The notes: generated from the sequence alone by a model not told the origin. DNA of 64,000 bases from an uncultured Lachnospiraceae bacterium (GCA_946414885.1 CAMKQH010000016.1:1-64000); one strand, 5' to 3'; shown: positions 40,823 through 50,793, counted from the first letter of the stretch. Program-made: numbers and translations.

Positions 40823-42202
40823 TTATTCTCCAATGTGAACAATGATCTTGCGGTAAATCCTAATCAGGAAGAAACTGGTCATGGCCACGCTCATGAATTC
40901 GGCGAGCGGGAATGCCCACCAGATCAAATCCACGTTGCCGCTCAATGAGAGCAGGTATGCTGCGGGAAGCAAAACAATTAGCTGTCTTGCGATGGAGACG
41001 ATCATGCTGTAGGTACCGTTTCCGAGTGCCTGAAACATGGAACCCGTAATGATGCAGTAACCAGCGAACAAAAAGCTAAGGCAGATCGTGCGAAGCGCGG
41101 GAACGCCTTGCGCCATAAGCTCCGGCGTGGGATTAAAGAAGCCAATGAGCTTGTCCGGGAAAATTTGCATGGCAGCAATGCCAAGCAGCATAATGACCAT
41201 GGCATACGCGATGGCCGTCTTTAAGGTTTCGAGCACGCGATCCTTTTTCCCAGCGCCAAAATTATATGCAATGATAGGTACCATGCCGTTATTCAATCCA
41301 AACACCGGCATGAAGATGAAGCTCTGAAGCTTGAAATAGATGCCAAACACGGTCTGCGCCGCGCCGAATGCGGCAAGGATCAAATTGAGTCCGTAGGTCA
41401 TCACGGAACCGATGGACATCATGACGATGGACGGCGCGCCCACCGCATAGATCCGCTTGATCAGCTCTTTTTGCGGCTTAAAGCCCTTAAAGGAAATGAG
41501 AACCTCCCGGTTAAACTTCACTTGGAAGAAAATGGCAAGACCACCGGCCACCCACTGTCCCATAACCGTTGCGATCGCCGCGCCGGCAACACCCATCTTC
41601 GGGAACGGTCCAAGTCCAAAGATAAGCAGCGGATCAAAGATCAGGTTCGTGATGGCGCCGCCGAGCTGCGTGTACATGGAAAAATGCGTTTTGCCCGTGC
41701 TCTGCAGCATACGATCAAAGGTGAATTGCATAAACATTCCCAGACCTGCCATGCAACAGATGGAAAGGTAGGTCACGCCGTATTCCTGCACCTCGGGAAT
41801 GGGCGACTGACTTTGAAAGAAGGGCCTGCTGAATAATAAGCCAACAAAGAAAAAGACAACGAAACTCATTACCTCCAGAAATATTCCGTTGGCAGCGGTG
41901 TCATTTGCCCTCTTAAACTCTTTTTCCCCTAGGGATTTGGAGATAAACGCATTGATGCCGACGGCAGTACCGCCCGCAAAAGAAAACATCAGACTCTGTA
42001 CCGGAAAGGCGAGGGACACGGCGCGGAGAGCGTAATCATTGACGTCGCTGATTCTTGATACAAACATGCTGTCCACGACGTTATAAAGCGCCTGCACCAG
42101 CATAGACAGCATCATGGGAATGGACATGGTCAATAATAGCTTCTTGATCGGCTGCACGCCCATTTTATTTTCTTGTTGCATTGTTTTTTCCCGTTTCATC
42201 AT
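40823..42202 (-). CDS. MATE-family efflux transporter
   Basis: 459 residues with about 12 helices. First-half signature LYNVVDSMFVSRI, second-half SIVMMSIGSVMTYGLNLILAAFG and the family's SMYTQLGGAITNLIFDPLLIFG between. Exports drugs or metabolites by Na+ or H+ exchange. Start is uncertain among ATG 42202, 42199 and 42181 (AGGA lies just upstream of the first two). It lies 229 nt after fabT, beyond a candidate terminator, so it may have its own promoter. Confidence 0.9.
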   Translation of the reverse strand: MMKREKTMQQENKMGVQPIKKLLLTMSIPMMLSMLVQALYNVVDSMFVSRISDVNDYALRAVSLAFPVQSLMFSFAGGTAVGINAFISKSLGEKEFKRANDTAANGIFLEVMSFVVFFFVGLLFSRPFFQSQSPIPEVQEYGVTYLSICCMAGLGMFMQFTFDRMLQSTGKTHFSMYTQLGGAITNLIFDPLLIFGLGPFPKMGVAGAAIATVMGQWVAGGLAIFFQVKFNREVLISFKGFKPQKELIKRIYAVGAPSIVMMSIGSVMTYGLNLILAAFGAAQTVFGIYFKLQSFIFMPVFGLNNGMVPIIAYNFGAGKKDRVLETLKTAIAYAMVIMLLGIAAMQIFPDKLIGFFNPTPELMAQGVPALRTICLSFLFAGYCIITGSMFQALGNGTYSMIVSIARQLIVLLPAAYLLSLSGNVDLIWWAFPLAEFMSVAMTSFFLIRIYRKIIVHIGE

Positions 42203-42327
42203 TTCTTCCTGCTTCTTTGTTTCTTCCTATTTGTTTCTTCCCGCTAATTTCATCCGGCTCACTTCTTCCAGCTTGCTTCCCTACCACCCTTTTTCAAATT
42301 CAGCATTCCTTCCATGCAGACAAATAA

Positions 42328-42362
42328 TGCGGTGCCGGAAATCCAAATTACCCAGCACCGCA
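42328..42362 (-). terminator. Candidate terminator after the fab operon
   Basis: TGCGGTGC and GCACCGCA form a perfect 8-bp stem; the minus strand then reads TTATTTG, a weak T-run. It lies 69 nt past the fabT stop. Confidence 0.55.
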
Positions 42363-42431
42363 AATCATAGCATACAAAATAATTTAATTCAATCCCCAAT
42401 TCATTTTGCATTTTATCTTTAAGACCAGGCT

Positions 42432-42884
42432 TTACTCCTGTCCGGAACCTGCCTTGAAAAAATCATTCAGCTTCAAAAGACAATTCATGAGTGCATTCAT
42501 CTCCTCCGGATCCAAATCCTTCACGGCGGCGCGGATCATTGCCTTGTGGAAGTCCCTGTGGTGGAAGAAAGCCTTCCTGCCCTTTTCCGTCAGCGTAACA
42601 TAGACCACGCGCTTATCCGTCGTGCTGCGCTCCCTAAGAATGTACCCTTTCTTTTCCAGGCTGTTCATGTTGACCGTCAGGGTGCCCACCGTGACGCACA
42701 TGGTCTTTGCGATCTGAGACACGTTGCGCGGCTCACGGATGCCGATCGCCTCGATGATGTGCATGTCATTATTGCTAATGTCTTTGAATTCCTCCGTGAT
42801 GACTGCCTTCGCTTCCGTATCCATCACGTGATTAAACAGATCCACCAGCAATTCATTTAACGCAACGCCGCGCTTTCCATTCAT
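42432..42884 (-). CDS. fabT: MarR-family repressor, probable FabT
   Basis: 150 residues. Winged-helix core: NVSQIAKTMCVTVGTLTVNMNSLEKKGYILRERSTTDKRVVYV in total, read as SQIAKTMCVT, GTLTVNMNSLEKKG and DKRVVYVTLTEKG. MarR regulators that sit in FASII clusters are FabT, which bind acyl-ACP and repress fab genes. Here it is the last gene, 12 nt after fabH, and TTGAnnnTCAA boxes lie at the operon promoter. FabT is more often the first gene, so order is unusual. GAGGAGGAC precedes the ATG. Confidence 0.85.
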   Translation of the reverse strand: MNGKRGVALNELLVDLFNHVMDTEAKAVITEEFKDISNNDMHIIEAIGIREPRNVSQIAKTMCVTVGTLTVNMNSLEKKGYILRERSTTDKRVVYVTLTEKGRKAFFHHRDFHKAMIRAAVKDLDPEEMNALMNCLLKLNDFFKAGSGQE

Positions 42885-42896
42885 GCTACGTCCTCC

Positions 42897-43838
42897 TCAT
42901 TCGTCCCAGACAAGCACGCAGGCACCATAGGTGAGGCCCGCGCCAAATCCGGCCAAAACAACTTTGCTCCCTGCAACCATTTTACCACATTTCTTGATTT
43001 CATCAAGTAAAACAGGGATGGTCGCAGATGATATGTTTCCATAGCGGTCCAGATTATATGGCACTTTCTCCATCGGAACGTCCAATCTTTTCGCGATGGT
43101 TTCCAGGATGCGAAGATTCGCCTGATGCAGTAAAAACAGATCCACGTCTTCTGCCTTCAAGCCAGCCTTTTGAAGCGCCTGCTCAATACAGAGAGGTACC
43201 TGCCTCGTGGCAAAGCGATACACTGCTCGGCCATCCATGTGGATCTTATCCAGTGCGTCCGTCTTACAATGAAGGGCAACCCCTCCCGGACCGTCACAGC
43301 CCTGAACGACGCTGATGATCCCGCGCCCTTCCGCCGCCGGTTCCACAAATACCGCTCCCGCACCGTCGCCAAAGAGAATGCAGCTTCCGCGATCCTCATA
43401 ATCCACGAGCCTTGAGAGTACTTCACTTCCCACCACCAGCGCGTTCTTGTAGAGCCCAGTCGAAAGGTAGGCGTTCGCCGTCGCCAGTGCAAACAGGAAG
43501 CCCGAGCAGGCCGCATTCACGTCAAAGCCAGCGGCATTCACCGCCCCCAGCCTGGCCTGTACCTGGCATGCACAACAGGGAAAGAATTCCTCCAAAGTAC
43601 AGGTCGCGATCAGGATCAGATCCACGTCCTCCGGCGTTTTCCCCGCATCCTCCAAGGCTTTCCGGCATGCCTTTTCGGCCAGCGTCACCACGTTGTCACC
43701 CTTTACAATTCTGCGTTCTTTGATTCCCGTCCGCTCAACGATCCATTCGTCAGACGTATCGACCATTTTCTCCAAATCCGCGTTTGTCAACACGTGCTCC
43801 GGCACTGCGCTCCCGGTGCCTGAGATCCTTATACCCAT
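42897..43838 (-). CDS. fabH: 3-oxoacyl-ACP synthase III (KAS III)
   Basis: 313 residues. Starts fatty acid elongation by condensing acetyl-CoA or a branched acyl-CoA with malonyl-ACP. The active-site Cys lies in NAACSGFLFA, His in LHQANLRI and Asn in YGNISSATIP; the start GIRISGTGSAVPEHVLTN is typical. It lies between accDA and fabT, with a 167-nt gap upstream that holds repeats, and a 12-nt gap downstream. AGGGAG precedes the ATG. Confidence 0.96.
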   Translation of the reverse strand: MGIRISGTGSAVPEHVLTNADLEKMVDTSDEWIVERTGIKERRIVKGDNVVTLAEKACRKALEDAGKTPEDVDLILIATCTLEEFFPCCACQVQARLGAVNAAGFDVNAACSGFLFALATANAYLSTGLYKNALVVGSEVLSRLVDYEDRGSCILFGDGAGAVFVEPAAEGRGIISVVQGCDGPGGVALHCKTDALDKIHMDGRAVYRFATRQVPLCIEQALQKAGLKAEDVDLFLLHQANLRILETIAKRLDVPMEKVPYNLDRYGNISSATIPVLLDEIKKCGKMVAGSKVVLAGFGAGLTYGACVLVWDE

Positions 43839-43869
43839 TCCTGTTACTCCCTTCGTCCGTCATTTTCTT

Positions 43870-43982
43870 ACTAACTCTTTACTACGGTCTGGCGTCTGTT
43901 TTTGCTTCCCAGGCGGTAGTATTCCGCCCTATCATTCCCGCCTGGCGGCTGTTTCCGCTTTCCCGGCGGTACCATTCCGCCA
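43870..43982. repeat. Two diverged copies of the ~50-bp repeat found at 1-157
   Basis: The plus strand reads CTTTACTACGG..CTGTTTTTGCTTCCCAG-GCGGTAGTATTCCGCC, aligned to CTTTACTACCG..CTGTTTTCCACTCCAG-GCGGTACTGCTTCCGC at the window start. A second, less well preserved copy follows with GGCGGCTGTTT and GGCGGTACCATTCCGCC. Both can form short stems from GGCGG/CCGCC. The array fills the accDA-fabH gap inside the fab operon and so is transcribed. Confidence 0.75.
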
Positions 43983-44005
43983 AAGGCAACGATTCTCCTG
44001 TCAAA

Positions 44006-45826
44006 TCAATACCTGCGGAATCTGGCGTAACGGCACTCTGCGATCTCTTCGCCGCTCATTCCGTCAAAGCCCCGCAAAAATGTTTTGATCTCTTCCTTTA
44101 GGTTCCCCGCAATTGCCTCCGCCGTCTGCTCTGAAGCCCCGCCGTACTCCGGCAGGATTTTTTCGATCACGCCAAGGCGCAATAAATCCTGCGCCGTGAT
44201 GTTCATGATCTCGCTGGCCTCCTTTGCACGGGAGCTGTCCTTCCAAAGGATCGACGCAAAGCCCTCCGGCGAAAGAATGGAATACGTGGCATTCTCCAGC
44301 ATCCACACTTCATTTCCCACCGCGGTCGCCAGCGCGCCGCCGCTCCCGCCCTCGCCGATCAATATGCAGAGCACGGGAATCTTAAGCCCCGCCATCTCCA
44401 TCAGATTACGCGCGATGGCCTCGCCCTGTCCGCGCTCCTCTGCCTCAATGCCGCAGAATGCCCCGGAAGTATTGACAAAGCTAATGACGGGACGCCCAAA
44501 CTTTTCTGCCTGCTTCATCAACCGAAGGGCCTTGCGGTACCCTTCCGGACGCGGCATGCCAAAGTTTCTCATCTGACATTCCTTCATGGTTGATCCCTTC
44601 ACGTCCGCAATGACGGTCACAGGCTGCCCATCCAGAAATGCAATTCCTCCCACAATGGCAGGATCATCTCCAAAAAGCCGGTCCCCGTGAGACTCAACAA
44701 AATGATCAAAAACATACCCCGCGTAATCCAGCGCGGAGGGTCTTTGCACGCGACGCACGGCCTTTACCTTCTCCCAGGCGCTTACTGGTGCCTGCAGGGC
44801 GCTCTTTTCCTTTAATATCTCGCTGAGCACAAATCTCTCCCCTGCATTTGCGAACTCAGCGAAAGAGCCGCTTCTGCGCCTTTCATGCGTCTTGATCAGG
44901 AAATATAAGGTTTTCCTGACGTTCATTCTCTTTACGATTCCGTCCACGAAGCCGTGCTCCACCAAGAACTCCGCGGACTGAAAACCTTCCGGAAGCTCTT
45001 GACCAATGGTCTGTCTGATGACGCGCGGACCCGCAAACCCGATCAGCGCTCCCGGCTCCGCCATGATCACGTCTCCCAGCATGGCAAAGCTCGCCGTCAC
45101 GCCTCCCGTGGTGGGATCCGTCAGGATCGTCGCATATAAAAGGCCCGCTTCGCCATGCTTTCTTATCGCTGCGGCAGTTTTCGCCATCTGCATAAGGGAC
45201 AGGATCCCCTCCTGCATTCTCGCGCCTCCTGAGGCGCAAAACAAAAAGACCGGAAGTCCTTCCTGCGTTGCCCGTTCCACGGCTGCGGTCACTTTTTCAC
45301 CATATACGCTGCCCATGCTCGCCATCAAAAACCTTGCGTCGCATATGCCGATCACGGCTTTCTCCCCAAAGATCCTGCAACTTCCGACGGTAAAGGCTTC
45401 CCGGAGTCCCGTCTTTTCCCGCGCCTCAGAAAGCTTCTCTTCATAACCTTCATAGTCAAGCGGGTTTACGGGCTCCATGTCCGCAAACCATTCTTCAAAG
45501 CTTCCCCTGTCCGCCGTCATGCGGATGCGCGCATTCGTGCTGACGCGAAAATAACCATTACACTCCGGGCAGACGTAGCGGCGCTTTGCCACCCTTTTCT
45601 TGTCAACAAGTTTTCCGCATTTCGGACACTTGATTTTGTCGTCTGTTGCCCCGGTCTCCGCAGGCTTTCTTCCGTCCGCCTCATTCTCGGCCTCGTCATC
45701 CTTATTGTTCTCCTTGAAGGCTTTCGCCCCAGAGGCTGTCGTTGCAGCATTCCTTTCCATCACGCGACAAAACAACCCTCTCCTGTTAGTCCCCGGCCAC
45801 TTTTTCTTTCCAAAACCTCTAGTCAT
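44006..45826 (-). CDS. accDA: Fused acetyl-CoA carboxylase carboxyltransferase (AccD-AccA)
   Basis: 606 residues combining beta and alpha subunits. After a polar tail of about 60 residues comes the AccD zinc ribbon CPKC...CPEC (Cys at about 67, 70, 86 and 89) and the beta domain ([35 protein letters not shown]). From about residue 350 is Acc[19 protein letters not shown] in part, [30 protein letters not shown] and [10 protein letters not shown]. It moves the carboxyl group from biotin to acetyl-CoA to give malonyl-CoA. accB and accC are not here. Starts 2 nt after fabZ. The fusion is the notable feature; the polar N-terminus may be poorly ordered. Confidence 0.92.
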   Translation of the reverse strand: MTRGFGKKKWPGTNRRGLFCRVMERNAATTASGAKAFKENNKDDEAENEADGRKPAETGATDDKIKCPKCGKLVDKKRVAKRRYVCPECNGYFRVSTNARIRMTADRGSFEEWFADMEPVNPLDYEGYEEKLSEAREKTGLREAFTVGSCRIFGEKAVIGICDARFLMASMGSVYGEKVTAAVERATQEGLPVFLFCASGGARMQEGILSLMQMAKTAAAIRKHGEAGLLYATILTDPTTGGVTASFAMLGDVIMAEPGALIGFAGPRVIRQTIGQELPEGFQSAEFLVEHGFVDGIVKRMNVRKTLYFLIKTHERRRSGSFAEFANAGERFVLSEILKEKSALQAPVSAWEKVKAVRRVQRPSALDYAGYVFDHFVESHGDRLFGDDPAIVGGIAFLDGQPVTVIADVKGSTMKECQMRNFGMPRPEGYRKALRLMKQAEKFGRPVISFVNTSGAFCGIEAEERGQGEAIARNLMEMAGLKIPVLCILIGEGGSGGALATAVGNEVWMLENATYSILSPEGFASILWKDSSRAKEASEIMNITAQDLLRLGVIEKILPEYGGASEQTAEAIAGNLKEEIKTFLRGFDGMSGEEIAECRYARFRRY

Positions 45827-45828
45827 GT

Positions 45829-46260
45829 CTACTCTCCGATTGCAAACGTAAGCTCAGCGCGCGCGGCCAGCTTGCCATCTACGGTAGCAGTCGCCTCGCC
45901 CTTCCCCATGGGCCCTTTCACCCAAAGGATTTTTGTCTCGATCATAAGGACGTCGCCCGGACGTACCATCTTCTTAAATCGCGCCTTGTCAATCCCGGCG
46001 AAATAGGCCGTCTTCCCCTTCCACTGCGGCTGGCCAAGGAGTGCAACCGCTCCCGTCTGGGCCATGGCCTCAATGATAAGAACTCCCGGCATCACGGGAT
46101 TTCCGGGGAAGTGTCCCGCGAAATATGGTTCCCCAAAGGTCACGCACTTCCGTCCTACTGCCCGAAGTCCCGGCTCCAACTCTTCTATCGTGTCAATCAT
46201 AAGAAATGGCTGCCTGTGCGGCAGAATCTCCATAATCTGCGTTGTTGTATATACTGACAT
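45829..46260 (-). CDS. fabZ: 3-hydroxyacyl-ACP dehydratase
   Basis: 143 residues from ATG 46260, with GAGGAGG upstream. Hotdog fold; the catalytic His is in [21 protein letters not shown] with the Glu. It removes water from 3-hydroxyacyl-ACP. The start [14 protein letters not shown] and the end of the gene are typical. It lies between fabF and accDA. Confidence 0.95.
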   Translation of the reverse strand: MSVYTTTQIMEILPHRQPFLMIDTIEELEPGLRAVGRKCVTFGEPYFAGHFPGNPVMPGVLIIEAMAQTGAVALLGQPQWKGKTAYFAGIDKARFKKMVRPGDVLMIETKILWVKGPMGKGEATATVDGKLAARAELTFAIGE

Positions 46261-46312
46261 TGATGCCTCCTCAAACTCACGGATTTCACCGAGCATTGTA
46301 TCCCATGCCCTG

Positions 46313-47566
46313 TCATCCATTGTACCTGCGGATCAAAATGCATGCATTGTGGCCGCCAAACCCAAGCGAATTCGACATGGCATAATCTCCCGCATACTCG
46401 CAGGCCTCCTTGCAATAATCCAGATCCAATTCCTCATCGCATTCCCGAAGACCCACGGTGGGATGAAGCCATTTGTCTTCCAGTTCCTTCACACAGGTAA
46501 TCAGCTCCACGGCGCCGGCAGCGCCAAGCAAATGCCCAATCATGGATTTGGTTGAATTAATCTTAAGGGCGTAGGCATGTTCGCCAAACGCCGCCTTAAT
46601 TGCCCTGGTTTCAAACAAGTCGTTATGATGCGTTGAAGTCCCGTGTGCATTCACGTAGGCTATCTCCCCCGCCTCCACGCCCGCATCCTCCATGGCGTTT
46701 CGCATGGCTGCCGCCGCGCCCTCGCCGCTCTCTAAGGGTGAAGTGACGTGATATGCATCTGAGGAACATCCATAGCCCACTACTTCCGCCAGGATCTTCG
46801 CGCCGCGCGCCTTTGCATGCTCCAATTCCTCCAGCACCAATATGCCGGCGCCCTCACCCATGACAAAGCCGCTTCGCTCCTTATCAAAGGGAATGGAACA
46901 GCGCGCGGGATCCTTACTCATGGAAAGGGCCGTAAGTGCAGAAAATCCGGAGACCGCCAGCCCGCAAATGCTACCCTCTGCGCCTCCTGCCAGCATCACG
47001 TCCGCATCCCCGTACTGGATCGTGCGGAATGCCTCGCCAACGCAGTTCGTTCCCGTGGCGCATGCCGTCACCACGTCCAGACTCTTGCCCTTGATCCCGT
47101 AGGCGATGCTGACGTTACCTGCCGCCATGTTGGAGATCATCATAGGGACCATCAGCGGACTGACCTTCCTCGGTCCTTTTTCCGCAAGCTTTGCATACTC
47201 CCGCTCCGCCGTCTGAAGGCTCCCAACGCCGCTTCCTATGATGCAGCCTACCCTGTAAGCGTTCTCCTCCGCGATCTTCAGACCGGCATCCGCAATAGCT
47301 TCCGCTGCCGCGGCAACCGCGAACTGTGAAAATCGTTCCATGCGCCGCGCGGATTTCTTGTCCATAAAGTCTTCCGGATGAAAATCCTTCACCTCAGCCA
47401 CTAGCGTACAGTCATAACCGGAGGCATCAAACTGCGTGATCGGTCCAAAGCCCGTTTTCCCTGCCTTCACGGAATCCCAAAATTCCGGAACCGTATTCCC
47501 GATGGGCGTGAGCGCTCCCATGCCCGTGATCACGACCCTTTTGTTATGCCCTATGTTCTCTCTCAT
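46313..47566 (-). CDS. fabF: 3-oxoacyl-ACP synthase II (KAS II)
   Basis: 417 residues from ATG 47566, with GGAGGG upstream. Catalytic Cys in [14 protein letters not shown], His in [11 protein letters not shown] and His in [12 protein letters not shown]. It elongates acyl-ACP by condensing with malonyl-ACP. It overlaps the end of fabG by 4 nt (fabG stop 47563), so it is coupled. Downstream is fabZ. Confidence 0.96.
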   Translation of the reverse strand: MRENIGHNKRVVITGMGALTPIGNTVPEFWDSVKAGKTGFGPITQFDASGYDCTLVAEVKDFHPEDFMDKKSARRMERFSQFAVAAAAEAIADAGLKIAEENAYRVGCIIGSGVGSLQTAEREYAKLAEKGPRKVSPLMVPMMISNMAAGNVSIAYGIKGKSLDVVTACATGTNCVGEAFRTIQYGDADVMLAGGAEGSICGLAVSGFSALTALSMSKDPARCSIPFDKERSGFVMGEGAGILVLEELEHAKARGAKILAEVVGYGCSSDAYHVTSPLESGEGAAAAMRNAMEDAGVEAGEIAYVNAHGTSTHHNDLFETRAIKAAFGEHAYALKINSTKSMIGHLLGAAGAVELITCVKELEDKWLHPTVGLRECDEELDLDYCKEACEYAGDYAMSNSLGFGGHNACILIRRYNG

Positions 47567-48303
47567 ATTGCCATCCCTCCGTCCACGCACAGTACCTGCC
47601 CCGTAACGTAATCCGACGCCGAATCCGCCAAAAATGCCGCAACGTTTGCCACGTCCTCCGGACTGCCGATCCGCCCAAGCGGGATCCGTCCCAGCAGCTC
47701 TTCCTTAGCCTTCTCCGGCATCTGCTCCGTCATGTCTGATGCAATCAGCCCCGGTGCGATTGCATTGACGCAAATGCCCCGGGATGCCAGTTCCCTTGCG
47801 ACGCTTCTCGTAAGACCGATCAGCCCGGCCTTCGAGGCAGCATAGTTCGCCTGACCGGGATTTCCAAGGAGCGCGGAAACGGAGGATACGTTGATGATCT
47901 TTCCGCTCCTTTGTTTCAAAAACGCCTTGCTTGCGTGTCTGATGGTGTTGAAGGCACCTTTTAGATTCACGCTCATCACGGCGTCATAATCTGCTTCGCT
48001 CATGCGCAGGATCAAACCGTCCCGCGTTATCCCCGCATTATTTACCAGGACGTCAAGACGTCCATATTTATCAAGCACGGTTTTGATCATTTCCCCGCAG
48101 GCCTCATAATCAGCCACGTCGCATTGCAATTCCTGCGCCTTTCCGCCAAGTCTCTCGATCTCTTCCACTGTCTCCCTTGCCGCCTGCGCCGATCCGCCAT
48201 AGTTTACGATCACCGTAGCGCCCTTCTTTGCCAGCGCGATCGCGATTGCTTTGCCAATCCCCCGCGAAGCGCCCGTCACCAGTGCCACCTTACCCTCTAA
48301 CAT
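47563..48303 (-). CDS. fabG: 3-oxoacyl-ACP reductase
   Basis: 246 residues from ATG 48303, with GAGGAGAC upstream. SDR fold: VTGASRGIGKA (NADP(H) binding), NNAGITRDGL, Ser of NVSSVSAL, and YAASKAG with catalytic Tyr and Lys. It reduces 3-oxoacyl-ACP to 3-hydroxyacyl-ACP. 63-nt gap after fabD. Confidence 0.96.
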   Translation of the reverse strand: MLEGKVALVTGASRGIGKAIAIALAKKGATVIVNYGGSAQAARETVEEIERLGGKAQELQCDVADYEACGEMIKTVLDKYGRLDVLVNNAGITRDGLILRMSEADYDAVMSVNLKGAFNTIRHASKAFLKQRSGKIINVSSVSALLGNPGQANYAASKAGLIGLTRSVARELASRGICVNAIAPGLIASDMTEQMPEKAKEELLGRIPLGRIGSPEDVANVAAFLADSASDYVTGQVLCVDGGMAI

Positions 48304-48366
48304 AAGTTGTCTCCTCAATTCATTCCGCGGCATTGTTTACACATGCCCAGCCGCTAATGCCTTCCT

Positions 48367-49293
48367 TCAGGCTTTTTCTTGTTTCAGTTGCTCCAAGACT
48401 TGACGCATCTCCTCCACCGTCCCGATGGAATGGCACGTCACGGAAGGATCGATCTTTCGAAGAAATCCCTTCAGCGTCTTTCCCGGACCAATCTCCACAA
48501 ACGTATCAAACCCGTCCGCGATCATCCTTTCCATGCTCTGCTGCCAACGAACGCTACTGCAAATTTGTCTTGCTAGGAGATCTTTCACGCGTGACTTGTC
48601 CGTGACGTAAGACGCATCAACGTTGGTCACATACGGGATCGCCGGATTCTCCAGATTCACGCCCTCGAGTTCCTTTCGAAGCGCCGCACCGGACTCAGCC
48701 AGAAGAGAACTGTGAAATGGCCCGCTCACGTTGAGAGGAATACAACGCTTTGCTCCTGCCTTTTGCAATTCGTCCCTTGCCTCCTCGATTGCCGTAAGCT
48801 CTCCCGTGATGACGATCTGCCCAGGGCAGTTATAATTGGCGATTTCCGCCTTACTTCCATGAATCGCCGCTTCCACCTGGTCTCCGGAAAGCCCAAGCAC
48901 TGCCATCATGCCACCGCCCACGGGATAGGCCTCCTGCATCAATATGCCGCGCCGCCGGATGATCCTGAAATAATCCACGGGTGCCATAACGCCTGCTGCC
49001 GCCAGCGCTGCGTACTCCCCAAGGCTTAAGCCCGCAAAGGCGTCAGCCTGAAGTCCCAGCGACTCAGCCACCTCAAACATGGCCACTTCCGTCGCTAGCA
49101 TGGCGATCTGCGTGTACTCCGTCTGATTCAGCTTTTCATTCTCCGTAAAGCAAAGCGTCTTCACGTCCAGTCCTGCTGCCGTTCCAGCCAGTTCATACGT
49201 CTGCCTTGCCACCTCAAATTCTTCAAAAAAATCCTTCCCCATGCCAGGATATTGGCTCCCCTGGCCGGGGAAGATCACTGCCGTCTTACCCAT
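48367..49293 (-). CDS. fabD: Malonyl-CoA:ACP transacylase
   Basis: 308 residues from ATG 49293, with GGAGGGAAAGGG upstream. GQGSQYPGMG at the start, GLSLGEYAAL with the active Ser and GPFHSSLL with the active His. It loads malonyl onto ACP. In the operon between fabK and fabG. Confidence 0.96.
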   Translation of the reverse strand: MGKTAVIFPGQGSQYPGMGKDFFEEFEVARQTYELAGTAAGLDVKTLCFTENEKLNQTEYTQIAMLATEVAMFEVAESLGLQADAFAGLSLGEYAALAAAGVMAPVDYFRIIRRRGILMQEAYPVGGGMMAVLGLSGDQVEAAIHGSKAEIANYNCPGQIVITGELTAIEEARDELQKAGAKRCIPLNVSGPFHSSLLAESGAALRKELEGVNLENPAIPYVTNVDASYVTDKSRVKDLLARQICSSVRWQQSMERMIADGFDTFVEIGPGKTLKGFLRKIDPSVTCHSIGTVEEMRQVLEQLKQEKA

Positions 49294-49360
49294 TTGATTC
49301 CCTTTCCCTCCATGCATTTGGGGCTACCGTTCCGTCTATGTTTCAGTCGCCTCATGGCCT

Positions 49361-50293
49361 TTATTCGCCCTTCAGTCCAAGCAATTCTTCTGCCTGCGCG
49401 GTAACTCCCTCCACGATTTCCCGGCACGTCATCTCTTTGGAGATCAGTCCGGCAATCTGCCCCGCCATCAACGTTCCGTTCACCACGTCACCGTCGATCA
49501 CGGCCGCGCGAAGGGATCCGAGCGTCAGCTTCTCCAGCTCCATAAAATCCGCGCCCTCCTTTTCCAACTTTAGGTACTCTCTTGTCATCTTGTTGCGGAT
49601 GCATCTTACCGGATGCCCCGTTGACGTACCCGTCACGGCGGAGTCCACGTCCTTTGCCTTTATGATCTTTTCCTTGTAGTTCTCATGCACGATGGATTCC
49701 TTTGCTGCCACAAAAATCGTTCCCATCTGTACTGCCTCGGCGCCCAGCATCCTTGCTGCCGCAAGGCCTCTTCCGTCTGCAATGCCGCCTGCCGCAATAA
49801 CAGGGATTTTAACTGCATCCACCACCTGCGGCACCAACGCAAACGTGGTGGTAGATCCAATGTGCCCGCCACTTTCCATTCCTTCCGCGACAACCGCGTC
49901 GGCCCCAGCCCGCTCCATAAGCTTTGCCATTGCAACGCTTGCAACGACCGGGATCACCCTGACTCCCGCCTCTTTCCAAAGCCCCATGAACTTGGCAGGA
50001 TTCCCGGCACCCGTCGTCACGACCTGAACGCCCTCCTCCACGACAACCCGTGCCACGTTCTCCGCGTTCGGATTAAGGAGCATTACGTTCACGCCAAAAG
50101 GCCGGTCCGTCAGCGCCTTACACTTGCGGATCTCCTCGCGCACAAGCTCCCATGGCATGGACGCTGCTCCAATGATTCCAAGCCCGCCCGCATTTGAGAC
50201 TGCCGCGGCCAGATGATGCTCAGCCACCCATGCCATGCCCCCCTGTAAGATCGGACGTTCAATCCCTAAAAGCTGCGTTATCCTCGTCTTCAT
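49361..50293 (-). CDS. fabK: Enoyl-ACP reductase II (FMN-dependent)
   Basis: 310 residues. FMN-binding TIM barrel of the nitronate monooxygenase/FabK family: ILQGGMAWVAEHHLAAAVSNAGGLG, EGMESGGHIG, PVIAAGGIADGRG and EAVQMGTIFVAA. Carries out the last step of elongation, in place of FabI. FabK-type organisms are naturally insensitive to FabI inhibitors such as triclosan. Starts 1 nt after the acpP stop and is followed by fabD. Confidence 0.93.
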   Translation of the reverse strand: MKTRITQLLGIERPILQGGMAWVAEHHLAAAVSNAGGLGIIGAASMPWELVREEIRKCKALTDRPFGVNVMLLNPNAENVARVVVEEGVQVVTTGAGNPAKFMGLWKEAGVRVIPVVASVAMAKLMERAGADAVVAEGMESGGHIGSTTTFALVPQVVDAVKIPVIAAGGIADGRGLAAARMLGAEAVQMGTIFVAAKESIVHENYKEKIIKAKDVDSAVTGTSTGHPVRCIRNKMTREYLKLEKEGADFMELEKLTLGSLRAAVIDGDVVNGTLMAGQIAGLISKEMTCREIVEGVTAQAEELLGLKGE

Positions 50294-50294
50294 C

Positions 50295-50528
50295 TTATAC
50301 TTCCACGCCCTTCTCCTTCAGATACTCTATCACTGATCCCACCGTCGTCACCTTTTCAAGGTCTTCCGAAGGGATCTCAATCTCAAACGCTTCCTCGATT
50401 GCCATGGCAAGTTCAAACAAATCGAGTGAGTCTGCAGACAGATCCTCCTTGAATCTCGTCTTCTCCGTGATCTCCATCCCCTCAACGCTAAGCTGCTCCT
50501 CAATGATCTCAATGATTTTTTCTAGCAT
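50295..50528 (-). CDS. acpP: Acyl carrier protein
   Basis: 77 residues from ATG 50528 (MLEKIIEII), with GGAGGTGG upstream. The phosphopantetheine Ser is in SADSLDLFELA, within an acidic four-helix protein, as in all ACPs. It carries the growing acyl chain and is the first gene of the FASII operon. Confidence 0.96.
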   Translation of the reverse strand: MLEKIIEIIEEQLSVEGMEITEKTRFKEDLSADSLDLFELAMAIEEAFEIEIPSEDLEKVTTVGSVIEYLKEKGVEV

Positions 50529-50553
50529 TTCTTTCCACCTCCGCCATATTTGT

Positions 50554-50580
50554 TTGAATTTCAAGTATTTTGATTATCAA
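50554..50580. promoter_or_regulatory. Two FabT-like boxes in the fab leader
   Basis: TTGAATTTCAA (50554-50564) and TTGATTATCAA (50570-50580) are short palindromes of the TTGAnnnTCAA type, close to the FabT site described in lactic acid bacteria. They lie between the promoter and the acpP start on the untranslated leader. Three boxes in 72 bp is well above chance. Confidence 0.7.
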
Positions 50581-50596
50581 TTTATCAACAGTTAGA

Positions 50597-50625
50597 ATCC
50601 TACTATAAAATATTTTGATTGTCAA
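50597..50625 (-). promoter_or_regulatory. fab operon promoter with FabT-like box on the -35
   Basis: Minus-strand TTGACA (50620-50625), 17 nt, TAGGAT (50597-50602, 4 of 6). The third FabT-like box TTGATTGTCAA (50615-50625) covers the -35. The -10 is weak; TATAGT at 50602-50607 is a better match but only 12 nt from the -35, so the exact core is uncertain. Confidence 0.6.
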
Positions 50626-50672
50626 GATATTTTTATCAAAAACGCGACGTCGGGATCGCCCCCGTGACCAAA

Positions 50673-50707
50673 AAAGGCATCTGCCGCGTTTTGCGGCAAA
50701 TGCCTTT
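50673..50707 (-). terminator. Terminator after the M48 protease gene
   Basis: AAAGGCAT-TGCCGC and GCGGCA-ATGCCTTT make a long hairpin; the minus strand continues TTTTTTGG. It sits 87 nt after the protease stop and ahead of the fab promoter. Confidence 0.88.
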
Positions 50708-50793
50708 AATCTTTAACGATTGATTTAGTTAATTACGCTAAAAGCTTATACATTAGAAGTTAACGCACTTAAAGACACGTAGCCTTAGAAATT

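Noticed and set aside
50640..50670. Similarity of CCCGTGACC near 50660 to the CYTH terminator arm
   Set aside because: Only a 9-10 nt match with no partner arm nearby; likely chance.
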